Positions 55,898 through 63,315 are shown, counted from the first letter of the stretch. The stretch: 64,000 bases of DNA from Pseudoxanthomonas sp. 3HH-4 (GCF_006716465.1 NZ_VFPB01000006.1:62001-126000); one strand, 5' to 3'. Translations and numbers: made by a program. Notes: a model not told the origin generated them from the sequence alone.

Positions 55898-56265
55898 GGC
55901 GTTGTTCTCCTTGTTGGCTCTGGTGGTTCGATCCGGGTTGCAACACCGTCGCGGCGGATCGAGTCCCGCGACGATGACGTGCCGTCCGCGACATGCGGAT
56001 GGCGGAGAAGGGTGGAAACGCCCCTGGACGGAGACGGTGCGGGCGGCCGGCGCTGTTGGCGGAAGCATCGTGGCGCTGAGGCGATCCGCAGATCGCATCA
56101 AAGGCCGCGCGCATCCGCGTCGAGGGCGCGGTGCCGGTACCGTCCCGGCTGCGACATGCCGTCTTCCTGCAATCCATCGCGGGAGAACGTCGCGCCGCAC
56201 GGGGCGTTTCCTGGGTGGGACTTGCGTCCCGGTGTCATGACGTGAAAGGTCATGTGCCCTTGCAG
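55898..56265 (-). other. 368-bp region between the tRNA-like genes and slipin
   Basis: No gene is supported. Just after the second tRNA-like gene the minus strand holds two small hairpins: CATGAC / GTCATG (56236-56254) and GGGAC-GCAA-GTCCC (56217-56230, a GNRA loop). The rest is GC-rich without clear motifs. It could be the leader of a transcript that carries the tRNA-like RNAs, slipin and rtcB. Confidence 0.4.
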
Positions 56266-56339
56266 GCGTTGGAGCGGGAATCGAACCCGCGACAGTCGGA
56301 TTAACAGTCCGATGCTCTAACCATCTGAGCTATCCAGTG
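56266..56339 (-). ncRNA. tRNA-Asn(GUU)-like RNA with defective acceptor stem (near-tRNA 2)
   Basis: The body is a complete tRNA: U8-A9, D arm GCTC / GAGC with GG in the loop, perfect anticodon stem TCGGA / TCCGA with loop CTGTTAA (anticodon GTT, U33 present), a five-base variable loop and T arm GCGGG-TTCGATT-CCCGC. The acceptor does not close: the 5' strand CACTGGA and 3' strand TCCAACG pair only at four inner positions plus the outermost, with two mismatches, and no CCA is encoded. Its 5' end overlaps the CCA of the tRNA-like gene upstream. It could be an aminoacylation-incompetent tRNA mimic. A normal but mis-drawn tRNA-Asn is less likely. Confidence 0.7.
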
Positions 56340-56409
56340 GTGGACGAACCGGATTTGAACCGGTGGCCAACGGCATGTGCCGCTGCTCTCCCAAGCTGAG
56401 CTATCGTCC
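56338..56409 (-). ncRNA. tRNA-like RNA with four-base anticodon loop (near-tRNA 1)
   Basis: A 72-base element with an encoded 3' ACCA. Acceptor GGACGA / TCGTCC is six pairs, D arm GCTC / GAGC has GG in its loop, and T arm ACCGG-TTCAAAT-CCGGT is canonical. The anticodon arm is not: GCGGC pairs with GCCGT and leaves only ACAT as loop. Forcing a seven-base loop gives ACATGCC, without U33 and with a poor stem. It therefore has a tRNA elbow and CCA end but no usable anticodon. It directly abuts the tRNA-Asn-like gene downstream on the same strand as slipin and rtcB. Confidence 0.7.
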
Positions 56410-56444
56410 GCTCGGGGAACACCGTCTCCCACGCTTCGGCATAC

Positions 56445-56458
56445 GCCACGGCAGTGCC
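56445..56458 (-). promoter_or_regulatory. Sigma-54-like -24/-12 element upstream of the tRNA-like pair
   Basis: On the minus strand CGGCACTGCCGTGGC has GG and GC spaced by ten bases, the sigma-54 spacing, with GGCAC at -24; the -12 element (TGGC) is imperfect. Transcription would start about 24 bases before near-tRNA 1. Known rtc operons use sigma-54 with RtcR, which supports the reading, but GG-N10-GC is common in GC-rich DNA. Confidence 0.3.
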
Positions 56459-56747
56459 GCGCGCACCGGACGGGATACAAGCCCGTACCGCTGTAGCGTG
56501 TTCGATCGATGCTCCCCATTGCCGGCTGTCGCCAACCGGCAATTCGTTCGGGCGCCATGCGCCCTTGTGGTGTCCACTCCCCGCGCCGCTCGCGTCGAAG
56601 CATCACAACGCAGCGCACATGCGCCGGTTGCAGCCGCGCCCCTGCCTCGGGACGCGTGGATGCGTTACCCGGATGCTTCAGGGCGGAAAGAAATTTCCGT
56701 GGTGGAATGGATGGAACCTGGTCGATGCATGCGCATCCTCCGCGAAC

Positions 56748-56790
56748 GCTGAAAACAAAACGCCCCCGGGACTTGCGACCCGAGGGCGTT
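56748..56790 (-). terminator. Intrinsic terminator, minus strand
   Basis: Twelve pairs (56790-56779 with 56770-56759, one G-U) around an eight-base loop are followed on the minus strand by TTTTGTTTT. It lies downstream of the small minus-strand ORF and shields the tRNA-like unit from read-through. Confidence 0.8.
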
Positions 56791-56843
56791 CGCGTTTCCT
56801 CGGGAGATCGGGGTGGCCGATCTCCCAGGGAGTCAGCCGGATG

Positions 56844-57056
56844 TCAGAAGTCCAGGTGCCGTGCGCGTTCGATATCGCGCAGGTCGCAGCCATTCGCACG
56901 CAGCGCCAGGCCGCAGCGCGATGGCTGCAGGGCGGGCTTGCTGTCGAAGGAATAGGCGGGCTTCATGGGAAGAATCTGATTGATGAAAAAACGGCCATGT
57001 GGCCGACGGGCGCGGACGATACGCCGCTTGTTTGCGATGCGCAACACTTTTTTCAT
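56844..57056 (-). CDS. Possible small basic protein, unknown
   Basis: A 70-residue frame opening MKKVLRIANKRRIVRARRPHG and ending NGCDLRDIERARHLDF. It is strongly basic in the first half. It has no clear ribosome-binding site; an inner ATG at 56966 would give 40 residues. Support comes mainly from the strong minus-strand terminator that follows within about 60 bases. No family recognised. Confidence 0.35.
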   Translation of the reverse strand: MKKVLRIANKRRIVRARRPHGRFFINQILPMKPAYSFDSKPALQPSRCGLALRANGCDLRDIERARHLDF

Positions 57057-57114
57057 TTTATTTTCGATGGCCGACCAGCGGCGACGAAATCGGTGGCGAG
57101 TGGCTGCCGTTAGA

Positions 57115-58200
57115 ATGGCGCCTCATTCCCCGTCTGCGCGTCGCATTGTGGCCTCTCCTTTTTCCGATCCCGCTCTCGATGCCCTGATGCTGCCCTTCGC
57201 GCAGGGCGTGCTCGCCTGGCCCTCCGGGCCGGTGCTGTTCCTGCGCGCGCGCGATGGCGCCGCGTTGCGCCAGTTCCCGCTGTCGCAGCTGGTATGCGAG
57301 CAGAGTTTCCGTCCCGATGCCGAACTGCTGGAGCGCGCCGGCCTGCGCGTCGTCGCTGATGCGGCGGCCGAAGAGGCGCGCTACGCGCTGGTGCTGGTAT
57401 TGCCGCCGCGCCAGCGCGACGAAGCGCGCGCATTGCTCGCGCGTGCAGTGCAGCTGGCGGGACCCGACGGCATCGTCGTCGCCGCGATGACCAACAACGA
57501 GGGCGCCAAGTCGGGCGAAGCCGACCTGAAGCAGCTGGCTGGCGTCACCGGCACGCTGACCAAGTTCCACTGCCGCACCTTCTGGACACGCAAGCGCGCG
57601 GACAGCGTCAATGACGCGCTGCTTGCGCAGTGGTCCTCGCTGGATGCGCCACGCCGCATCGAGAACGGCCGCTATGTCAGCCGCCCCGGCGTGTTCGCCT
57701 GGAACCGCATCGATCCGGCGTCCGCGCTGCTGGTCGAATGCCTGCTGACGGATATCGCCGGACATGGCGCCGACCTGGGCGCGGGATGGGGGTTCCTGTC
57801 GCTGTCGCTGCTGGCGCGCAATCCCGGCATCACCGCGCTGGACCTGTACGAGGCCGAGGCGCGCGCACTGTCGCTGGCGAAGGCGAACCTCGCGGATGCC
57901 GGCGCGAGCGCAGCGCTCGATTTCCACTGGCACGACGTCACTGCGGGATTGCCCCAGCGCTACGACTTCATCGTCAGCAATCCGCCGTTCCATACGCAGA
58001 GCCGCGCCGATCGTCCCGACATCGGCCAGCGCTTCATCAGCGTGGCGGCGGAGGCACTGAAGCCGGGTGGCCGCCTGTGGCTGGTCGCCAACCGCCACCT
58101 GCCGTACGAGCAGACCTTGAACGAGCGCTTCGGCGATGTGCGCGTGGCGGGCGAGCGCGATGGCTTCAAGGTCATCGCCGCCGTGAAGGCGAGGCGATAA
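57115..58200 (+). CDS. rsmC: 16S rRNA m2G1207 methyltransferase RsmC
   Basis: The 361-residue product has the RsmC two-domain layout: an N-terminal degenerate methyltransferase-like half and a catalytic C-terminal half with GADLGAGWGFLSLSLL (SAM site) and FIVSNPPFHT (NPPF catalytic motif). KFHCRTFWTRK is also family-typical. The start at 57115 gives MAPHSPSARR; longer in-frame starts lie in the T-rich promoter area. rsuA follows four bases downstream, a second 16S rRNA modification gene. Confidence 0.93.
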   Translation: MAPHSPSARRIVASPFSDPALDALMLPFAQGVLAWPSGPVLFLRARDGAALRQFPLSQLVCEQSFRPDAELLERAGLRVVADAAAEEARYALVLVLPPRQRDEARALLARAVQLAGPDGIVVAAMTNNEGAKSGEADLKQLAGVTGTLTKFHCRTFWTRKRADSVNDALLAQWSSLDAPRRIENGRYVSRPGVFAWNRIDPASALLVECLLTDIAGHGADLGAGWGFLSLSLLARNPGITALDLYEAEARALSLAKANLADAGASAALDFHWHDVTAGLPQRYDFIVSNPPFHTQSRADRPDIGQRFISVAAEALKPGGRLWLVANRHLPYEQTLNERFGDVRVAGERDGFKVIAAVKARR

Positions 58201-58204
58201 GCGC

Positions 58205-58912
58205 ATGAAGATCGTGAAGCACATCGCCAACCTGGGTTATGGCAGCCGCAAGCAGGTGCAATGGATGTTCCGCGAGGGACGCATCACCGATGCCGCGGGC
58301 GAGGTGCTGTACGCCGACGATCCGGTCGACCACGACAATATCCGCGTGGACGGCGAGCCGCTCGATCCCGCGCCGGGGCTGGCCATCCTGCTGCACAAGC
58401 CGGTCGGCTACACCTGCTCGACCAAGGACACCGGCCGCATCGTCTACGATCTGTTCCCGTCGCGCTTCCGCGATCGCTCGCCGGTGCTTTCCACGGTGGG
58501 ACGGCTCGATCGCGAGACCAGCGGCCTGCTGCTGCTCACCGACGACGGCGGACTGCTGCACCGGATCATCTCGCCGAAGGCCAGCCTGCCCAAGGTCTAC
58601 GACGTCACGCTGGCGCAGGACCTGCGCGGCGACGAAGGCACGGTCTTCGCTAGTGGCACGTTGATGCTGGAATCGGAGCAGACGCCGCTGGCACCGGCCG
58701 GCTTGCACGTGATCGACCCGCGCCATGCGCAGGTCACGCTCACCGAAGGTCGTTACCACCAGGTGCGTCGCATGTTCGCCGCCGTCGGCAATCATGTGGA
58801 GGCGCTGCATCGCAGTCGCACCGGTGGACTGACGCTGGGCGACCTGGAGCCTGGGCAGTGGCGCCTCCTGGGCGAGGATGACCTCCGCCAGCTGTTCGAG
58901 GGAAACGCGTGA
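58205..58912 (+). CDS. rsuA: 16S rRNA pseudouridine(516) synthase RsuA
   Basis: The 235-residue product has an N-terminal S4-like segment (LGYGSRKQVQWMFREGRI) and the synthase core with GRLDRETSGLLLLTDDG (catalytic Asp) and GRYHQVRRMF. Length matches RsuA (231). It is four bases after rsmC and overlaps the HAD-phosphatase gene by four bases (GTGA), so the three genes form one unit. Confidence 0.94.
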   Translation: MKIVKHIANLGYGSRKQVQWMFREGRITDAAGEVLYADDPVDHDNIRVDGEPLDPAPGLAILLHKPVGYTCSTKDTGRIVYDLFPSRFRDRSPVLSTVGRLDRETSGLLLLTDDGGLLHRIISPKASLPKVYDVTLAQDLRGDEGTVFASGTLMLESEQTPLAPAGLHVIDPRHAQVTLTEGRYHQVRRMFAAVGNHVEALHRSRTGGLTLGDLEPGQWRLLGEDDLRQLFEGNA

Positions 58913-59595
58913 GTCCTGCACACCTGCCGTTCGTGCCTGAGGCGGTGATCTTCGACATGGACGGCCTGATGCTGGACAGCGAGCGCGCGATCATCGGTTG
59001 CCTGGCGGAAGCCGCGCGCGAGCTTGGCCACGATCTGCCCGAGGTGCTGTGGCTGTCGATGGTCGGCCACAGCGAGGCCGTCTGCCGCCACCTGCTGGAC
59101 GAAGCCATCGGCGAAGCGCAGCGTGAGCGCGTGCTGCAGCGTTCGCACGTGCTTTACGAGGCGGTGGTCGCTGCGGGCGTACCACACCGTCCCGGCATCA
59201 TCGAGATGCTGGATTTCCTCGATATCCACAGGATTCCGCGCGCCGTCGCCACGTCGACGCGTCGTCCGCTGGCGCTGCGCAAGCTCGACGCCGCCGGCCT
59301 GTTGCTCCGGTTCGATGCCATCTGCACCAGCAGCGATGTCGAACACCCCAAACCTGCGCCCGATGTCTATCTGCTGGCGGCGCGCTCGCTGGGCATCGAG
59401 CCGGTGCGGTGCCTGGTGCTGGAGGATTCGCCCACCGGCGTGCGCGCCGCCCTCGCCGCCGGCATGCATCCGATCCAGATCCCCGACCTGCTGGAGCCGG
59501 ACGACACCGTGCGTGCGCTGGGGCACACCATCCTGCAGTCGCTTGACGATGCGCGCATGTTGCTGGAGCAAAGTTTGCTTGGAGAGCTATTGTAG
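58909..59595 (+). CDS. HAD-superfamily phosphatase (beta-phosphoglucomutase-like)
   Basis: The 228-residue product begins with GTG. HAD motif I is FDMDGLMLDSE, motif II is in VATSTRRP, the lysine in KPAPDVY and motif IV in LEDSPTGVRAA. Group is the DhaA/YniC type of sugar-phosphate phosphatases. The stop codon TAG lies within the GTAGGAG tag of a REP element. Confidence 0.93.
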   Translation: MSPAHLPFVPEAVIFDMDGLMLDSERAIIGCLAEAARELGHDLPEVLWLSMVGHSEAVCRHLLDEAIGEAQRERVLQRSHVLYEAVVAAGVPHRPGIIEMLDFLDIHRIPRAVATSTRRPLALRKLDAAGLLLRFDAICTSSDVEHPKPAPDVYLLAARSLGIEPVRCLVLEDSPTGVRAALAAGMHPIQIPDLLEPDDTVRALGHTILQSLDDARMLLEQSLLGELL

Positions 59596-59616
59596 GAGCG
59601 ACGTGAGTCGCGACCG
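59592..59616 (+). repeat. REP element, left of the RAYT gene
   Basis: GTAGGAGCGACGTGAGTCGC plus CGACCG, with hairpin GCGAC-GTGA-GTCGC. It is the inverted partner (24 of 25 bases identical) of the copy at 60209-60233; the two flank the REP-associated transposase-like gene. Confidence 0.9.
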
Positions 59617-59678
59617 CACGGCAAATTCCCACTCGAATGCGCGAGGTCTCCTGATTTGGCGGCCCCTGGTGTGATTCC

Positions 59679-60173
59679 ATGCTCACCGGCATGGATACCG
59701 CCGACTGCCTGCGACGAACTGGAGGTCACGCCGCGTTGCGTCATGGACGCATGTCAGCGGAAGGACAGGTCTACCTGGTCACCTTCGTCACGCATGACCG
59801 CCGACCGCTGTTCTCCGATACCGCCATGGCCCATGATGCCGCGCGGGCGGCCACCGACCGCCGGCTTTGGTATCGCTCCCGGCTGTTGGCGTGGGTACTC
59901 ATGCCGGATCACTGGCATGGGCTGATCGAGTTGGGGGCCATGGAATCCCTGTCCGTCTGCGTGCAGCGCCTGAAGACCAATACGTCACGCGCGGCAGCCA
60001 GGCCCGAAGGGCCGCGACGTGTGTGGGCGCCTGGCTTCCATGATCGCGCGATCCGTTCGGATGACGGCCTGCGGGCCGCCGCGCGCCATCTTGTCGCCAA
60101 TCCATTGCGCGCTGGATTGGTCGACAGGATCGGGAGCTATCCGTACTGGGATGCGGTGTGGCTCCAGGCCTAG
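59679..60173 (+). CDS. REP-associated tyrosine transposase-like protein (RAYT) with Tyr-to-His change
   Basis: The 164-residue product is of the Y1 (IS200-like) transposase family. The HUH metal motif is MPDHWHGL (His78, His80). RVWAPGFHDRAIRSDDGL and ANPLRAGLV follow as in RAYTs of this group. The position that holds the catalytic tyrosine (ARYxxANP) reads ARHLVANP: His137, codon CAT at 60087-60089, one transition from TAT. DNA cleavage should be impaired. The start at 59679 is uncertain (59691 or 59751 possible). Two inverted REPs flank it. Confidence 0.88.
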   Translation: MLTGMDTADCLRRTGGHAALRHGRMSAEGQVYLVTFVTHDRRPLFSDTAMAHDAARAATDRRLWYRSRLLAWVLMPDHWHGLIELGAMESLSVCVQRLKTNTSRAAARPEGPRRVWAPGFHDRAIRSDDGLRAAARHLVANPLRAGLVDRIGSYPYWDAVWLQA

Positions 60174-60208
60174 AAGAGCGATGACGAAGCTATGGGGCGG
60201 ACGGTCGG

Positions 60209-60233
60209 CGGTCGCGACTTACGTCGCTCCTAC
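60209..60233 (-). repeat. REP element, right of the RAYT gene
   Basis: On the minus strand it reads GTAGGAGCGACGTAAGTCGC then CGACCG. It is inverted relative to the copy at 59592 and differs at one loop base. Confidence 0.9.
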
Positions 60234-60251
60234 AGAAGAGCCAGACCTCTC

Positions 60252-60815
60252 TCACTCCGCGAACAGCTTCGCCCATCCCGCATGCCCCAGCGAATCCAGC
60301 GTCTTCACGTTGCGCTCGACGATGACGTCGGCATCGGGGAAGGCCTCCACCGCACGGTCGATGCTGGCTTCGCGCAGCAGGTGCAGGGTGGGGTAGGGCG
60401 AGCGATTGGTGTAGTTGCTGATGTCGTCCGGGGCGGTGCCGGCGAACTGGTAGTCCGGGTGGAAGCTGGCCACCTGGATGATGCCTTGCAGGTCCAGTGC
60501 CTCGACCGCGGCGTCGGCGTTGTCGAGGAAATCGTTGTAGTCGAGGAAGTCGGTCAGCACGTCGGGATGGATGATCAGCGTGGTGTCGACCTGTTCGGGG
60601 TCCGCATCGCGGAGCAGCACCAATTCTTCCGCCAGTTCCTCCAGCAGTGCTTCCGGGGTGCTCGCATCGCTGAGCACGAAGCGGACCTGCTGCTTCACGT
60701 ACACCGCTTTCGCGAACGGGCACAGGTTCAGGCCGATCACCGCGCGCTCCACCCATTGGCGGGTGGTGGCGATGGGGTCGGCCATGCCCTCGGCGATGTG
60801 CGGAACGTCAGTCAC
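60252..60815 (-). CDS. DUF1415 family protein
   Basis: The 187-residue product includes RQWVERAVIGLNLCPFAKAVYV with a conserved Cys, IIQVASFHPDYQFAG and NRSPYPTLHLLREASIDRA, the hallmarks of DUF1415. The GTG start at 60815 overlaps the yajQ stop by eight bases; ATG 60785 is an alternative. Cytoplasmic; function unknown. Coupled to yajQ. Confidence 0.9.
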   Translation of the reverse strand: MTDVPHIAEGMADPIATTRQWVERAVIGLNLCPFAKAVYVKQQVRFVLSDASTPEALLEELAEELVLLRDADPEQVDTTLIIHPDVLTDFLDYNDFLDNADAAVEALDLQGIIQVASFHPDYQFAGTAPDDISNYTNRSPYPTLHLLREASIDRAVEAFPDADVIVERNVKTLDSLGHAGWAKLFAE

Positions 60816-61290
60816 GGAAATTGTCGAACTGCAGCGGCAGTTCGAACTCGGTCTTCTTCAGCAGGGCGATGACATCCTGCAGGTCGTCGCGCTTCTTGCC
60901 GGTCACGCGCAGCTTCTCGCCGTTGATCTGCGCTTCCACCTTGAGCTTGGCGTCCTTGATGGTGGAGACGATCTTCTTGGCCAGCTTCTGTTCGATGCCC
61001 TGCTTGACGGTGATCTTCTGGCGCGCACCGGCCAGATTGGTGTCCACGTCGCCGAACTCGAGGCAGCGTACGTCGATCTGGCGGGCGATCAGGCGGGCGC
61101 GCAGGATGTCGGTCATCTGCTTGAGCTGGAAGTCGCTCGGCGCGGACTGGGTGATGAGTTTGTCTTCCAGCTCGAACTTCGCTTCCACGCCCTTGAAGTC
61201 GAAGCGGGTGGAGAGTTCGCGGTTGGCCTGGTCCACGGCGTTGGTCAGTTCGTGGGCGTTGACTTCGGAAACGACGTCGAAAGAGGGCAT
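60808..61290 (-). CDS. yajQ: YajQ family nucleotide-binding protein
   Basis: The 160-residue product begins PSFDVVSEVNAHELTNAVDQ and has FDFKGVEAKF and VTGKKRDDLQDVIALLK, the classic YajQ sequence. Members bind cyclic di-GMP in xanthomonads and can act as transcription co-regulators. The start at 61290 has AGGA upstream. The DUF1415 gene follows with an eight-base overlap. Confidence 0.96.
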   Translation of the reverse strand: MPSFDVVSEVNAHELTNAVDQANRELSTRFDFKGVEAKFELEDKLITQSAPSDFQLKQMTDILRARLIARQIDVRCLEFGDVDTNLAGARQKITVKQGIEQKLAKKIVSTIKDAKLKVEAQINGEKLRVTGKKRDDLQDVIALLKKTEFELPLQFDNFRD

Positions 61291-61368
61291 GGGGGGTCTT
61301 CCTGTCTGATGCGTCGCCATTCTAGCGTGCCGCCCTCGCCGCCGAGCGCCGGCCGGTGATAATGGCGC

Positions 61369-62253
61369 ATGTCCGCGCCCCGCCCCTCCCTCGCTTCCGC
61401 CGTCCTGCTGATGCTGTCGGCCGTCCTGATGTTCGCGTTGATGGATGCAGGGCTGAAGCTCCTCTCTGAGCACTATCCGCCCTTGCAGGTCGCCGCGCTG
61501 CGCGGGCTCTCCTCGCTGCCGCTGGTGACGCTCTGGGTGTTGGCGACCGTGCCTGCGCGGTCGCTGCTGCGCGTGTACTGGCCGCTGCACTTGCTGCGCG
61601 GGGTGCTGGGCATCGCGATGATGGGTGGGTTCGTCTACGGCTTGCGGACGATGCCGTTGTCCACGGCGTACGCGATCACTTTCGTCGCGCCGCTACTGGT
61701 CACGGCGATGGCGGGCCCGTTGCTCAAGGAGCGCGTGGGAGCGGCGCGCTGGGTGGCGATCTTCATCGGCCTGGTGGGCGTGCTGGTGATCCTGCGCCCC
61801 ACCGGCGAGGGCATGCTGACCCAGGGTGGGCTCGCGATCCTGCTGGCCGCGATCTGCTACGCGCTGGGTGCGGTCACCGTGCGCATGCTGGCGCAGCGCG
61901 ACAGCACGCAGGCGATGGTGTTCTGGTTCGTCGTGCTGCTGTCATTGGGCGCGTGGCTGCTTGCGCTTCCCGCATGGAAGCCGCTTCAGCCCGAGCATGG
62001 CTGGATTATCGCGAGCGTCGGGGTCTCCGGTTCGCTGGCGCAGGTGGCGTTGACCGAGGCCTTCCGCCGTGGCGAGGCCTCGCTGATCGCGCCACTGGAG
62101 TACACCGCGCTGGTATGGGGCGTGATCCTTGACGTCGCCCTGTGGTCGGTGTTGCCGGACGGCGTCACCTGGATCGGCGCGGGCATCATCGTGGCGAGCG
62201 GGATGTACCTGCTGCGGCGGGAGAAGGTGCACGTGGAAGCCGAGCATCCGTGA
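61369..62253 (+). CDS. EamA/DMT-superfamily transporter
   Basis: A 294-residue integral membrane protein with ten predicted helices in two EamA repeats (ALMDAGLKLLSEHYPPLQVAALRG in the first, PLEYTALVWGVILDVALW in the second). Such proteins export metabolites or amino acids. GATAAT ends five bases before the ATG and no Shine-Dalgarno sequence is seen, so the message is probably leaderless. It is divergent from yajQ. Confidence 0.93.
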   Translation: MSAPRPSLASAVLLMLSAVLMFALMDAGLKLLSEHYPPLQVAALRGLSSLPLVTLWVLATVPARSLLRVYWPLHLLRGVLGIAMMGGFVYGLRTMPLSTAYAITFVAPLLVTAMAGPLLKERVGAARWVAIFIGLVGVLVILRPTGEGMLTQGGLAILLAAICYALGAVTVRMLAQRDSTQAMVFWFVVLLSLGAWLLALPAWKPLQPEHGWIIASVGVSGSLAQVALTEAFRRGEASLIAPLEYTALVWGVILDVALWSVLPDGVTWIGAGIIVASGMYLLRREKVHVEAEHP

Positions 62254-62322
62254 CCTTTGGCCCGGGGGACGCACGTCGGAAGCCACGACACTGGACGTGC
62301 TGTCCCGCCAGGAGGATCCGCG

Positions 62323-63315
62323 ATGAGCTTGCGAGGGCGCTGTCTCGCCGCCGTGCTGTCCCTACTCTGCGCGTGCGTGCCGCTGCCGAAGGATGTGCCG
62401 GCGGCGACGGACAAGAGTGCCAGGCGCATCGCCAAGGACGTGTACTTCATTCCCGGACGCTTCGTCGCAGGGGAGCAGCCTGATGGCACCAGTGTGCTGC
62501 TGCGCGGCAGGACGGGCTGGATCGTCATCGACACCGGCCGCCATGCCGGCCATGCGGAGACCATAGAGGCCTTCGTGGAGGGCAGCGGCGCGCCGCTCGT
62601 CGCGCTGGTCAACACGCATTGGCACCTCGATCACGTGAGTGGCAACCTTCCGCTGCGAGCGACGCATCCGCGGGCCGAGGTGCATGCGAGCACGCAGGTG
62701 GTCGCCGAGCGGAATGGATTCCTCGCGCGCTACCGGACCCAACTTGAGACGCTGCTGCACGAGCGGGTGGACGATCCGCAGGTGCCGGCATGGCGCAATG
62801 AAATCGCACGCATCGACGGTGCCCGTGCCTTCGAGCCGACCCATCCGGTGGACACGGGTGGCATGCGGACCCTGGATGGACGGCCGCTACGTCTCGGACT
62901 TCAGCGCGAGGCGGTCAGCGGCGGCGATGTGTGGGTGTTCGATCCGGGTACGCGTGTGCTGGTCGCCGGCGACCTGGTGACCTTGCCCGTGCCGCTGCTG
63001 GACACCGCCTGTCCCGGGACGTGGGCGGAAGGGCTGGCGTCGCTCGAGGGTGTTCCGTTCGAGGTGCTGGTGCCCGGCCACGGCGAGCCAATGGGCCGGG
63101 CTGGCTTCCAGCGGTATCGCGCCGCCTTCCGGGGCTTGCTGGCGTGCGCAGCTGGTCCCGGCAGTGATGCCGCCTGCACCGATGCCTGGCTCGCCGATGT
63201 CGGCGACCTGGTACCCACGGCCCAGCGCGCCCATGCACGGCAGTTGTTGCAGGGTTACTACCTGCCGCAGCGCCTGCGTGGCCGACCCGAGCGTCCGGCG
63301 TACTGTCCGCCATGA
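62323..63315 (+). CDS. Metallo-beta-lactamase-fold hydrolase, exported
   Basis: The 330-residue product has a signal peptide with a cysteine-containing end (LLCACVP), perhaps a lipobox. The MBL motif is NTHWHLDHVSG (HxHxDH), followed by VLVAGDLV (Asp) and VPGHGEP (His). It resembles the quinoprotein-relay / SoxH-like exported MBL group. AGGAGG lies seven bases before the ATG. Substrate unknown. Confidence 0.88.
   Translation: MSLRGRCLAAVLSLLCACVPLPKDVPAATDKSARRIAKDVYFIPGRFVAGEQPDGTSVLLRGRTGWIVIDTGRHAGHAETIEAFVEGSGAPLVALVNTHWHLDHVSGNLPLRATHPRAEVHASTQVVAERNGFLARYRTQLETLLHERVDDPQVPAWRNEIARIDGARAFEPTHPVDTGGMRTLDGRPLRLGLQREAVSGGDVWVFDPGTRVLVAGDLVTLPVPLLDTACPGTWAEGLASLEGVPFEVLVPGHGEPMGRAGFQRYRAAFRGLLACAAGPGSDAACTDAWLADVGDLVPTAQRAHARQLLQGYYLPQRLRGRPERPAYCPP

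Larger units (their letters stand above)
56413..57114. other. 702-bp region between the tRNA-like genes and rsmC
   Basis: It contains, in order, the sigma-54-like element (56445-56458), about 300 bases with no recognisable feature, an intrinsic terminator on the minus strand (56748-56790), a second perfect ten-pair hairpin (56802-56811 with 56817-56826), a possible small minus-strand gene (56844-57056) and a T-rich stretch (57046-57070) that may hold the rsmC promoter. Confidence 0.5.

Noticed and set aside
56266-56409. Two ordinary tRNA genes (Asn and another)
   Set aside because: One has no seven-base anticodon loop and the other no closing acceptor stem, so they are reported as tRNA-like RNAs instead.
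57046-57070. T-rich stretch as a terminator
   Set aside because: No hairpin precedes it on either strand; it is more likely part of a promoter.
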